A DNA stretch of 64,000 nt from Hyposmocoma kahamanoa (Eukaryota > Arthropoda > Insecta > Lepidoptera > Cosmopterigidae). Of the stretch, positions 33,375-46,900 are shown piece after piece. A program made the translations under genes and the position numbers. The notes beneath the pieces were generated by a model. It worked only from the letters and a program-made list of their open reading frames with translations, ran no database searches and was not told where the DNA came from. The stretch spans positions 4,275,538-4,339,537 of the forward strand of contig NW_020656077.1 of NCBI RefSeq assembly GCF_003589595.1. Reading direction: 5' to 3'. Within the stretch, counting starts at the first letter, position 1, and each line of letters begins with the position of its first letter.

Positions 33375-36300
33375 ATGAGTGGACAACAATACTACCCGTA
33401 CAAGGTAAGCTTTTACACCTACGATAATGGGGCCGGTTTGTCCATCGATTCTCGGGAGATGATGTCATCTGTTCTGGGCAAGGTTAGCGGTATAATCGGA
33501 TAACTTTGCCGGCTGTCGGCAAATTGTAATTATTGGGTAAATGGCAATTGTAGGTAGTTGTGAAAATGAATGTCTACCACCATCTTGAGTTAACATGCCA
33601 CGAAAGAATTTTCCAGACATTTTAAGATAATATGTACTGATCAACCCATATCGTTTCCACTACAGTACAAGGGTCTCTTGTAAAATTTATGTGGTTCCTT
33701 TTCTTATTGGTACCTACATACTTATTATGCGCTAAATGCAGATTGCAGAACTGAAGACGGGTGGATACAGTTGGACTTCACCTAAAAATAGGAACTAGAA
33801 GGAAATGTAAATTGCATAATATAAAAGTTCACAGCGACTATAAAATCTCCTATCTTGGTACATACGTGTCACTTCTAGAGGATATCAGTGGTGGGACATT
33901 GTGAGCGGTATCAGGTATAGATAGGATAGGGAGGTACATAACTTGCACCTAGTTATACATTGCGTTAAATGTCATATATCTTGATTTCAACTTAAATATA
34001 ATGTAAAGATAATGCACGTGATTGTCACCGGGTCAGTGTCTGTCCGACTTGTTTTTCTTTCAACATAGGTAGTTGTAACAATAACTTGCACTTATTCCAG
34101 TTACTCTGATAACGACTTACGCAAAAAATAAATCTACAAACGTTTGTGTTCCATACAAAATATGTCCAAATGTGATGGGCATACTTTATTTCTCATTCAA
34201 TCAAATGTAGGTATTTTTCATTTTTTTTTGGAATCTTATTCTTTCATCCTGTATCATCAATCACATCATATCTATGATACAAATTGATTGATAGTCGACT
34301 GTTGCTTGACACAAATCTTAGTTATTTTTACCCAGCCCAATATAAAAAAGGGCGTTGTCCTAGCTTTATGTTACAGTCGTACAACATAGAAACTAAAGAA
34401 TAAGTTTGTGTAATACACGCATTATAAATTAGTAGGTTGAATATGTGTTGAACAGGGCGGTATAAGCTACCCAGGCTGTGCCGCCACTACAGTCGTACAA
34501 GCCGCAAAAATATTTGTTAAGTGGTGGTTTTTTTACATATAAAATACAAGTGCGCATTTGATCTCCATCGTACCTAATGGAAAGAGACCATAGGGTCTAC
34601 GATGGAGCATAGGTACACATAATAATAATGCACATTCACTCTCGCCTTGAAAAGGCCTAACGTATAACGTTCGGGAAATAAGTCTGCAGGCAGGTAAAAA
34701 ATATTTGTTGCTTTACTTCACTGATATTACGGTCAGTTGTTTAAAATAACCTGTACTCAGTACAGAGTACTAAAAATACCGGCCTCAAAAGTCATTCATC
34801 CCCATATTCATCCCCTAGTTTACCACCCTTAGAGGTCGAATATTTTCTTCAAATTTAAATGGGACCCCTTCTGAGGTACCCTATTTCCAACAAAAAAAAG
34901 AATCGTCAAATACATACAAAACAAACATACAGTCGAATTGAGAACCTCCTCCTTTTTTTGAAGTCGGTTAAAAAATATTTAACCAACACTTCTTTAACTA
35001 AACTAAATTTTACGCTTATTGTTCTGATAATTTCTTTATAATTGGTTAGACTTCAAATGTTGCCAACATTTTAGTTTACAACAATTTTGTTATTCATATT
35101 ATAGATGCTTTACATACTGCTTTACATTTATGCACAGCATTATACATAAAGGTATGTTTCAAAATATACAATTGACAAGTCAGTCGAAATATAATTAGAT
35201 AAATAAATCAAATTCAATTAAATTTGCACTGAATAAACTGAAAGTCCCACTTGGGAACCACTCAGATATTATGACTATTACGCTAAACACAGGGTACTCT
35301 TGTCACTTGTCGAACCTTAATTATAGTTGATACAAATCATGGTTAACCCATAAACGTAAAACCAGCAAGCTGGCCCGACGCGAGATACGGGCGCGTGGGG
35401 CGTTTTTGGGTCACGAAGCTGTAATATCTATGTAAATGGGAATGTGGGACAATAAGGGGTGTGACGTCCTTGAACAGCCCTAACGGTATTATGACTTAGG
35501 GAAGAAATAGCGAACACATTTAATTACGTACATTTGATATCCATAGACAGTATATATACTCGTGTCAAGGAAATACTGGCCGTGGAAACGGATGTCTGTT
35601 CTTTGGCAAAGTATTATTCTATAAAGACAAGAGCGGGACGTTTCCATTAGTCAAATTATTATTTTTCCATCCTCTAAGGCCAAATCATACATATATTTTT
35701 CCTATATCTGAGTCAATTATGTACAGGGTCAAGAGTACGTCAAGCTTGACACTTATATCCTTTTTTATGTATATTATAGGTTCCATGTTTGAAATATCAG
35801 AAAGTATTTAATTACGATAATATACAGGTAATGTAAATAAGACAATAAAGTAAAACTAGGATTTTTAAATTATATCATAATTATATGAATAAAATTGGGT
35901 CCCCGCGGAAGGGTGCCCAAGATGCTGAATGCGTTCCCCCTTTGTATTGCTATTCTAATGCGTTGGGCAAGGTAACCCTTGAGTTTCCCAGACAGTCTAT
36001 TAAGTTTTTCGATAAAATTTTGTACAGATGAAGGGCACTGGGACCCCACGGACCAAGGGTTTCGATTCCAAAGGCTGTAAATAGAAGTCGGGAGAGCCAG
36101 CTCAGTTGACACTTAAGATTTAATTCCAACTCTTTGCCGCTTACGGTAAGAACGGTCCAAAGTACAAAGTGTCAAGTTTGACGTGCTCTTGACTGTACAA
36201 GAATAAGTACACAAATCTCAGTACGACAAGTCAAGATTATATTGGTGACCCTATTAACCACAACTAATGACATCACCCGCACTTATCAAGGGCGGCAGGG

Positions 36301-39300
36301 ATTTTAGTAAAAAGCGATTGCTAAATAATTTGGATTATGGTCAAAATGTTATCCGATCTCCATTCCTGGAGAGACGTTTATTCTTCAGCATTACTATAAG
36401 ATAATATCGTACGTGTGGAGATTTGAGTTCAAGGAATTGAACGTTGAAAATATGCTGCTTTTGCCCAAAAATGACGCAACTGAATTCCTGCGACTCGCAA
36501 GAGCCGCCTGCATACACGACGACCTCTTCCAAGCCACGATGTGTAGTTGAATATAATCTCAAATAATAGTCTCGCAAGGTCATTCGCTCACAAAGAAGAC
36601 GGCGGAACCCACGGACTGTTAAGCTAATATGTAATATTCGTATTTATAACACACATTTAACGAAATATCTTTACCACAGTGCACCCCCACGGTGTTTCCC
36701 GCGGAGCCGTTCGACCCGGCCGCGGATGCGGAGACTCTCCGCAAGGCCATGAAGGGCTTCGGCACAGACGAGAAAGCCATCATCGACGTGCTCTGCCGTC
36801 GCGGCATCGTCCAGCGTCTGGAGATCGCCGAGACCTTCAAGACCAACTATGGCAAGGTAAGTTTTTCTATAGGTACCAACCCACAAGATTTCATAGTTAA
36901 ACGCTGTAGTTCGTTGTGTTGCTGAATCGGAACCCACTATATTTGGAAGTTATATTACGTCAGAGTCAAAGAACCGCAGGATATACGGTGAAAACTCACC
37001 AATTTTCATAACTTTCGGTACTGTCCGTGAAAAATCAAGTTTCTAGAGCACACGGCTCCTGTAACACTGTTCACACGTAGCACAGGTGTCGGTTAAACAT
37101 TACTTCGTATAGACACATTTCACGCGCCGGGTCGTAAAGGAGACTGGTATTTATAGAAATAAAAAGTATTCTGAATATTCTTAATACCTACCGATTGGAT
37201 GCATCTTGTTCATACTTTTGAAGGTCACATGTATCGCGCACAAATTATTTACTCCGTAATTTTTTTTATAATATCAAGTGACGGGACGAACAAGTCGTGC
37301 TCCTGACGGTAAGCTACACGCCTGTCCATAACAGTTACAGTGCCACTGAGCTCTTTAAATCGCGAAGATCTGAGGCGCACTGCCACTGCGCCCGTCACCC
37401 TGAGACATAAGTTGACGAGTCCCATGTGCCTGTAATTTCACCAGCACCCTTACCCTTCAAAACCGGGACACAGGAATGCTGACATTACTGCTTGGCAGCA
37501 AAAATGAGTAAGGTGGTATTACCCTGGACGAATTCTTTCACAAGGAGCTTTATTGCTACAAATGTATTTAAAACAATATAGACGGGTTATGTGCAGCTCA
37601 TACATGCCACTGATATGATGTTATGCATTGAGTAAACAATTCTTTGCTGGCTTATTACATTATGTTAATAAATACTTATCGTCATGGTCTCGATGCGTGC
37701 GTTCGCTTGGAAACCTTTTATTATCAACGAAAATATTGTAATATGGTTGAGTATTCTCAGAGTTTCATTAAAGGCAATATAATCTTTGGTTCTCACGGTA
37801 TTAGGCTGTTTGACCATGAAGTTAATTATTTTATTACTATGGGTATGTTGTATACACGTTTTAGGGTATCACTGCACTTGCTAACGCCATGCGCCAAGTC
37901 GACTAGAGCCGGTCCAAAAAAGTTTTTACGTCCATGCGAAAAAGCGAAAATAATGTTGCGCATTTTGCAATTCGTTCTTATTACACAGTAGTTTTTTCTG
38001 ATCAAAATAACCTTTAGAGAGATTGTTGCTAAGCGAATGTTAATTTAATTTAGTCTTGCGGTTAGATCTATTCTAAAAGGTCAAATCTATGCGAACAAAC
38101 TGAAAATATTGAACACATTCAAAGCTGAAATTTAAATTTAGTCATACCTACCAATGAACTCTCAAAATACCGATAGCTACGTCTTCATCTTCTTTCATTC
38201 TTTGCTTCTCAAAGTAATTCAAAATTTTATCCACTAAGTAATGGTCAAAATGTAAACAAAGTAAAGGTTTAAAAGTTACTTGTTTCCTCTAGGAAAAAAT
38301 AGTTCTTTTTAATTGTACAAAATGCCTTATATGTATGCCTTAATTAATAATAATAACGTGGCATGGACACACACATAGACAACTACAAATTACACCCAAA
38401 CTCACGAGAGAAATAAATGTATTTATAGTGTAATTCTCCCGGCCCGGGAATCGAACCTGGGACCTCTGCGTGGCATGGTAACCGTTCGGCCACAGAGGCA
38501 GTTAAAATTGTTTACCATATATACCAAATATGAATTTCTAAGGTCTTTACATTCCGCTTAGCGTAGATAGAAGCTGTAAATTCTGTTTGGAGTGTGATAA
38601 ATAATGAATAATAATATATGCATTGGATTCTTTTATATTATAAGAAGCGACTGAGCACTTGCTTCCTCTTTCGCTTGGTACACTATAAAAAATTTTACGA
38701 CTTCGTAAAAGTAGGTAAGCGACAAGCCTGTTCATAAAAGTTGCAATGCCACACAATGAGCAGTGCACAATGGTGCACAATGAACTTTATGCTCAATTGT
38801 GTAACGTACAATTTTTTTGTATAAATTGAGTCCAAATCACAAAGATCTGAGTCACCCTGAGACAAGTTGACAAGTCCCATGTGCTTTTAATTTCACTAGC
38901 ACCCTGTTACCCTTCAAAACCGGAACGCAGTAAAGCTCACATTATTGCTTGGCGGCAGAAATAAGTAAGGTGGCAGTATTTCCCTGGATGAACTCTAAGA
39001 GCTCTACTCCTACTAAAGCTTAGACAACATGTTTGTTAAACTTTTTATAAAATTTAAAGGCAACATCTCGCACTACCAGTCGAAAGTATAATTCCTATCT
39101 ATTATATATTATATTATATATACATAAATATTGTCAAAACCGGAATAAATACTTATAAAACTGACAACATTATATTCAACAGAACTCCACCAGGATCAGC
39201 AGCACCCCCACAAAACTAGTCTTAAAAGGCCTATTCATATGGGTTCTAACAGGTTTTCATTATCGACCTTGTGATAGCCAAAAACTTGTGTTCGATAACA

Positions 39301-39914
39301 TCAGCGAGTGGCAACCTTGCTGACTGCAACCTTCATGATACTTAGTCATCGTTGATTCACTTGCTTCTCACAATTGAGGAACTTTGCCTTTAGAAGTGTT
39401 TCCTGTATTGAATCACTTTGAAATGAATTTTTTCATTGTCAAGAGCGAAGACTTCCGTCATGTCTACTAACAATTTGGTAAAATAAAAATGTGCAACTCT
39501 ACCACAGCAACTTACCACTCTAATGTTCGAGAATTTTATTGTTGCTGGTGTAAATACATTTGACATGTCACAGACGCACAGAAAGAAAAGGAGCCTATCA
39601 TAATCCATACCTTATTCTCAGGGAATCTACTTTCCAAATCCACTGATGCATCTTAAAACTATCAGAGATAGAATATTACATTTATTGAATATCATGATGT
39701 TTTACTACCATGATTATCATTTCGTTTTGTGAATTTACTCCACTAGCTTGTTATAATTAATTAACAAAGTTCGAACACTCAGAAAAATTCCTTCGATGCG
39801 GGTGAATTCGAATCTGCGCCTTCAGCATACCGTGTCTGACGCTCTCCCAACTGAGCTACGGAACGAATCAGCAAACTGTACGAATTGTTCTATGTGCTAT
39901 AAATAATATATATG

Positions 39915-39956
<42 letters not shown>

Positions 39957-40925
39957 TCTTTGTTTTTGGTTTTAGGGATCTGCTAATATGTGTAACCGCT
40001 CTTAATAGTTTGAATCATTTTCGTTAAAAAAAATCCAATGAACTTTGCCTCGAACAGTTTAGTAAATGAACGTGGCAATGGCGGTGATTAAAATGAGCGA
40101 TAAGAGAGCGAGCGGTTTCTTTACACCTATGATATTTACTCGCATTCTTATCCAATTGCCACGGGTTATTGTTTCCTTTACCATGACACATATTACACTA
40201 TAACCACTCCTAAATTTCAAAGCCAATATTGCACTTCACACCTACAATTCACATATTTATAATATATAATAATATTTCGTTTAAGTGCCACAAACTGATA
40301 GAAAATTTTGTGTTACGACTTTTATAATACCTTGCAAAAGTTGTAAGAAGAAAAAGCACTATCAACCTACCGGCACAAACAATTTTCTCATATATCTAGC
40401 ATGTGTATTTCGAATGGCAGAATCACTGTAATCCATACCATATTTCTAGCCGTGGGGCGACGGCTTAAGAATACATTGTCGCCTCCCCATACATGCCCGT
40501 GGGGGTCGTAAGAGGCGACCGAGGGCGTCACAAGTGTCCATCTGCTTAGCATTGTGGTAGGCTCTGTGCCGACTGGATAGCGACCACAGTACACACGGCG
40601 GAAAACCCTCCACAGTGAAACGCTTTTGCGAATCGCGTTCAGGGATCAGTTGGTGTACATCCAGTGCATTTGGCCAGACCGGCAAAATGATAGTGACGGA
40701 GTGAAGATATTTGTGTTTTCCATCCGTTACTCTCATCTCTGGACTGTATTCGCACTTTCCATCAGGCGCGGTGCAGTCATTTTGTCGAGTCGCAATAAAA
40801 AAAAAAAAAAAAAAAAAAAAAATACNNNNNNNNNNNNNNNNNNNNNNNNNNNNNNNNNNNNNNNNNNNNNNNNNNNNNNNNNNNNNNNNNNNNNNNNNNN
40901 NNNNNNNNNNNNNNNNNNNNNNNNN

Positions 40926-40956
<31 letters not shown>

Positions 40957-43900
40957 TAATATAATAAATGCGAAAGTAACTCAGTCTTTTACGTTTTCAC
41001 GACTAAACCGCTGAACCAATATTGATGAATTTTTCTATAATATATACAAGCTGTTTTTTGTCACAAAAATACATTTTAAAGGGCATGAAATAGGGCATAA
41101 AATTTGTATGGAGAAATTAATATAGTAGAGTAGACCACTCGAAGTACTTATTCTAAGCAGACGGAAGTCGTGGGCACCGACTAGTAATAAAGAAGAAAGT
41201 CACAATTTACAAATAACACGAATTTTAAAATGATGGGTAATTTTGAGATTAGTACTCTATACCTAATTACGGTGGCAATTTTAATTATTTAGGTGTTCGC
41301 GTGAAATATTAAATAATATTTCAGGTTACTGTTTTCGAATATTAAATAATACTTTATAATAATATTCTGCAATATATAATATTATATAAATAATAGAAAT
41401 TACCGCCGAAATAGTACAGAAAACTAACCTGAAAATTACCCTCATATTTTTTTACAATAATGCAAAATTATTGTTGTAAATATTCATTCCTACTTTAATA
41501 TTTTTTTTATAATTAACAATTACCCATTTGTACAATTCAGTGATCATTTCCGTGTACGTATTTAAATTTTTTATTTCACTTAGTAGTTAATAGATATAAG
41601 TATTATTACTGGCGATTTTTATCTACCTTATCTTTAATTTTTATTAAATATATATATATAGGATTATGGAAATTTTAGCTATGGCTCGTGTCAAATCCCT
41701 ACCATTGCCTTATACATATTGTTATATTTTATTATATTCAAATGGCATCAATTGTGTGCTCACGCGAATTATTCTTACTTTTTTTATCATACCCAGTGAA
41801 CGGACGAACAAATCGTACGCCTAGCGTTAAGCGATACGCCTGACCATAACAGTTGCAAAGACCTAAGGGGCACAGCCAGTACGCGTTCCTCAGACATAAG
41901 TTGACAAGTCCCTTAGGCTTGTAATATCAGCATGCACACATTCCTGCGTAGCGGCAGAAATATGTAAAGTGGTAGTATTTCCCAGGACGAACACTTTCAC
42001 AAGGAATAGATACTACTGCCACTTTTAATCAAAAATCTGGATCCGTTTGTAGGGTCAAGCTCATTTTACTATTGTGCGTATTACCACGCTTCGCTTCATT
42101 TTTTCTTTTTTTTTCTATTTTTACTATGCTTCGTATTGTACTTTTTCTTCTTTTTGATAAGTTAACATTTGCGATAATTTATTCATATGAAAATAAGACT
42201 GTGGACAACTTTAATTGACGCTGATCTAGCTTTAACCGTTAAATAGTTGTTTATTAAGCTGTAGTTGTTCCTAATAAAATAAAATAAATTAAAAATAAAA
42301 ATATATAAAAAAAGATTAGACGACTACTACGGATGTTTGCTTATGATAGCCGAGTAAGGTAGGAAGTAACATTCTACTCAGTTAGGAAAAAATATTATGT
42401 ACATCAGTTTGTTGTTGATGTATGTCAATTGGATACGAAATTGAATGTGCCATCCAACCACACCAATTACCTGGTCTCAAATTAAAGAATTTCCTATACT
42501 GTAAGAGCAACGGAATTCAATCCAGGGCACTACCCAAAACCCCCAGACCAGAACCAGTTTAGAAAAGTTCATTTCTCAAATTGGTCTTATTGGGACTCGA
42601 ACCCGAGACCTCCTCATCCAGCGCCTACGGTGCGAACCCATTCGGCCACCGAGGTTGGCAAATGAATAAAAAGAATCACACTTTATACACGTAATTAGAG
42701 AAAGGAAAAAAAGCTTAAAAGACGAACTAGGATAAATTAAGTTTATGTGTAAGGCTCAATTTATATTGCGGCGGAACGGAACGGAAGCGAATTTTTGTAA
42801 CAATATTGTACATAGCATAATGAACTTTATGGTTAATTGTGTAACCACAGACCGCGGTGTGTGTAACGTACAAACAAGATTCGAGCCAAAATCTTACGCT
42901 GAATTCTCGCGCATGCTCGAGTATGCTCGTGCCTTCCACGGAAGATTTTGACTCATGTTCAACAATACAACGACTGGGTAAAGTTTAAATTATAGTAACA
43001 GTTCAGAATTTGTCACATCATTTAAATTGGAAACTACGACCAATCATTATCAAGATTTCATAGTGTTTATCATTTGCTTGTTTGAGTTTTAACGACAGCG
43101 GTTCTGATGGTGATCGAGGCCCAAGGCACTTCCATTTTTTTTTCCGTGGCTCCGCGAATAAGCAGGAAGAAGACGATAATTTAACTACATATGTAGGTAC
43201 TATTACAAATTGGACAGACGACGTATGTAACAAATCTATCTAGTATCTACAGAAATATTCATTAACAACTAATGGCTTAGAAACGTAATAGGTATAAGAA
43301 CATTAATAAATTTTCGTTCACCATAGTAATAGTAGTTTATATGACTGTTACATAATGAAAGGCTTTAAAATACGAACGTGGGTTTATGAAACGAGTATCG
43401 ACGAGTTTCTTAAATCATCTCACGAGTGTTTTAATACCTAATTATGTAAATTTACATGCACTGCTTTATTTACACACATATTATAAGCTCTCTGTGATGT
43501 GTTCACACTCAGTGAACTGGCGAAATGGCAAATAAAAACTTTTCTCCCGCATGTCACACAACCGTAGTTTTTATTTTTAATTCATAGACAAACTAGAACC
43601 AGCCCCAATATATAACTATCATATCGTTCGTTATGAAGTAACGTGTGAAATTGTCAAAATTACTTGCAATTTGACATTTCAATTCAAATAAAACTTCACC
43701 TCGACTGATATTAGAATTGAGGTCTAATAAAATTGTTTTGTTTTTCAGAGATGTTCGAAATTCGACGTTATTAATAGAGCAATAACAACATTTTCACAGA
43801 TAAGGAATTTGTTCTAACAAAACAGTTTACCTCTAAGCTGATCGTAATTTGCGGTTTTTGAACACAGTATATAGAGTTTATGATGTGTGTAGATAAACAA

Positions 43901-46900
43901 TATTTTAAATCCAAAAAATACAATTTAAACCAATGCATTATCAAAAAGTACTGAGAGTTGTTAATATTTAGGTATTAATTAACTTTTTATCTAAACAAGT
44001 GTAGTAGAAACTATTAATAACATAAATAAGTGGACTCGTTGCAAAAGAGGAAAATTGTGTACAAAAGTTAAATGTTCCTGTTGGTAATGGGCAATTTTAT
44101 TTATACATTTCCTATTGTAATAAATATGACGAATTCTATTTTTTTAACGGTTAATTATTGAAATGGCTAGTTCTCCAAATGGCCAATTGTGAAAATAGGT
44201 CCCTATGGTCGAACACACCCTATGCTTATAATGTGTGAATGTATGGAATCCACAATACGAGTAGTACTAATCCCGTAATTTTCGAGACAGATTTATAGTA
44301 GCAGTAGATTTCCTTGTGCAAGAATACGTCCAGGGAAGAACTTCTACCTTACCTATTTCTACCGCCAAGCAGTAATGTTACCATTACTGCGTTCGGGTTT
44401 TGAAGGGTAAGAGTGCTGGTGAAATTCCCGGCACATGGGAATTGTCAACTTATGTCTCAGACCGACAGTCGCACTGGCAGGGCAGTGCCCCTAATGTCTT
44501 TGAGATATAAAGCTCTGAGTGGCATTGCGACTGTTTTGGACAGGCGTGTCGCTTACAAAAAGCGAACGGCTTGTCCTTCCTGTCTTTTTGTATCTTAAAA
44601 AGTCCCCGAATAAAGCTTTTTGTCGTAAGGAGTCTACATTTTGTTTAATTAGATTGAAAAAAACACACACTCGTGTTTTGTTGAAACAGCTTTAGTTTTA
44701 CCGTGCTTTTGAATCTGCATGTGTTCTAATTAAATAATAATTTTCTAATATAATTTACACACATACAAGTAGCTGTAAAATATAATAATACAAGTCTCAC
44801 ATGCATAACTAACTGGCAACCACCTTGGATTCACTTGACAAGCGTGACAAGAGACTTATGGGTGACTCGGGCTTAGTAGAGGTGAGGCTGCACAGCCTTG
44901 AACACCGCCGTAAAATTGTCTGCTTATCTATTCTACAGAAAATATCACGGATAGTATGCGATGGAATTGCACGATTTAATTCAGCCTTTCCATCATTATC
45001 GACTTGGGTTGCATCCCTATGTTGTGGTTATTACAAGGATTCGCACAAAGCATTACGTTTCCGCATTTATATAGCAAAAGGCTATGGAGTGGAAATCCAT
45101 GCCTGCAGTCTTATTCCTTGAACGCTATAATTTGGGCCTTATCAAGGCGAGAATGAATAGGTATTGTCTAGGTGTTCATGCTCCATTGTCGGCCTCATCG
45201 TCATTTCCGTCAGGTGAGATGGAGGTCAAAAGCGCACTTTATTTTGTTTAAAAAAAGAAATTGTTTACTGGTAAGCAATTTATTGTGCAGTGATAAAATA
45301 CATAGGTATAAGTGTATTATGTAGTGTCTAAACAACAGTCCCAAATTCTTTCCGCAAAGAAAGACCACGCGTAAGCTATCAAAATAGAACTATGGACAAG
45401 TTCCTTAAATTCATTTTCACTTCAATGTTCGCGTTGTTTGCACAAACTTCCAACTCTGGCGTAGGCTCCATAAGGCTGAGATCCTATAAGTGCCTAAAAA
45501 GCTATGTGTGGTTTCTTGAGTGACCGCACATACGCTAGTAGGTAAAATCGTTTATAAAGAGGATATTTTAAGCCGCTAGCTAATAAAGAGTAGCTCATAA
45601 TGATTACATCTAATTATCCGTGGTAAAATAACACGAACACCTGCTCTAATACAAAGTACCCACGTAAGCAAAGTATCCATAAAACATGAATCAAATCGGC
45701 TTGTTGGAAATTGGTTGATACAGGTATAAAAAGTCCAAATTGAAAAACACGTTTTGACACTGCGAAAGTAACCTTGTACTTTATATACCAATCAAAAATT
45801 TAAAAAAATACTTAGAATTGCAATTTTTGACAATCAATATTTTCCAATAATTTTAAATTGACAGACGCGTTTCCGACAATGCGAAAATAATATTTTTGTA
45901 TTCCAATCAAAAATTAAAAAATCTCGGAACTGGGATTTTTTACATTTCTATAGTTTCTTATTATAAGTTCATATTTATTCACCGGGTTCACGAGTGTTTC
46001 ACTTGCGTTGGCTGAGTCACGGCGTAGAAATCTGCCTTCCGCGCAAACGCGTTCACGAGTCTTCCGCTTGTCGTTGCGGAGAGACTTGCGCGCATGCGCG
46101 ACGCCTTGCCTTTGGTTGAGTTGTCGACACTCTCGAACCAGCAGGCTTAGCATGAGCCCGAAGACAAAAGTTATCTCTTCTTCGAAATGTCAATTTTCTC
46201 TCAAAGACAAAAGTTATATCTTCTTGGAACTGTCATCGAAGAAGAGATAACTTTGTCTTCGGGCTCATGCCAAGCCTGCAGCTGCTGCTCTGTGATTAGC
46301 CAGTGCAGTGGTGCTGTTCTCCGCAAACGTTCCTTGTTGCTTGCGTGGAAATATCAAGCTTCCTAGATATCAAACTCACACAACGCAAAGAAATCCAACG
46401 CAAAGAAATCCAACGCAAAACAAGCGGCCGGCGCGTACGCGACAGATCTTTGCGTAAGCGTGTTGCGAGACACGCAAGCAAGCGAAAAACGTAAGTGAAA
46501 TAATAAAAAAAGTATAAGCTTTCATACACTGCGAAAGTAATATTTTTGTATCAAAGATTAAAAAATAACTTTCAGTTGGTATTCGAAATGAGTGTTACGT
46601 ATATTATATGGCAAACAACATTGACTTACAAATAGATGGACGACCAAAAACCACGAAAAAAATGTCCCAAGTCAACCTATTCGAAATTTAAATTGTTATG
46701 TCATCGCAGTATCGCGCTGTCCGTAGAACAAATGAAGACTAAAGCGGAGTGTCGCGCTCTGTATACGATTTTAGCGCCTTACAAGTGCGGACACTTTTTA
46801 GCGCGGACCCGACGTCCATATAATTGTAAGAAGTCAATGGCAAACAAGAAACGTTTATGTCATCATAGAATGCAGAGACCGGTGTCATAGCCCAATAAAA

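Larger units (their letters stand above)
45755..46570. repeat. Composite repeat locus with three 'ctgcgaaagtaa...aaaattaaaaaa' units
   Basis: A motif 'ctgcgaaagtaatatttttgtat...atcaaaaattaaaaaa' occurs near 45758, 45878 and 46528. Between the second and third lies GC-richer DNA bounded by 'gtttcacttgcgtt' (near 45997) and its inverse 'aacgtaagtgaaat' (near 46489). It also holds a long hairpin (46141-46279) and a 15-bp tandem repeat. This looks like a mobile element inserted in an older repeat. Confidence 0.6.

Noticed and set aside
37644..37991. 115-residue plus-strand open frame in AnxB9 intron 3
   Set aside because: No recognisable domain, low-information composition, no splice context. 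Long AT-rich introns produce such frames by chance.
38440..38500. Possible genuine tRNA genes (B boxes at 2740, 12735, 38450, 57525, 60250, 42600, 39800)
   Set aside because: Each tRNA-like head runs into a shared SINE body, the acceptor stems do not pair properly, and several copies have indels in the arms.
46636..46890. 84-residue plus-strand frame
   Set aside because: It is entirely explained by the inverted copy of the family H MITE.
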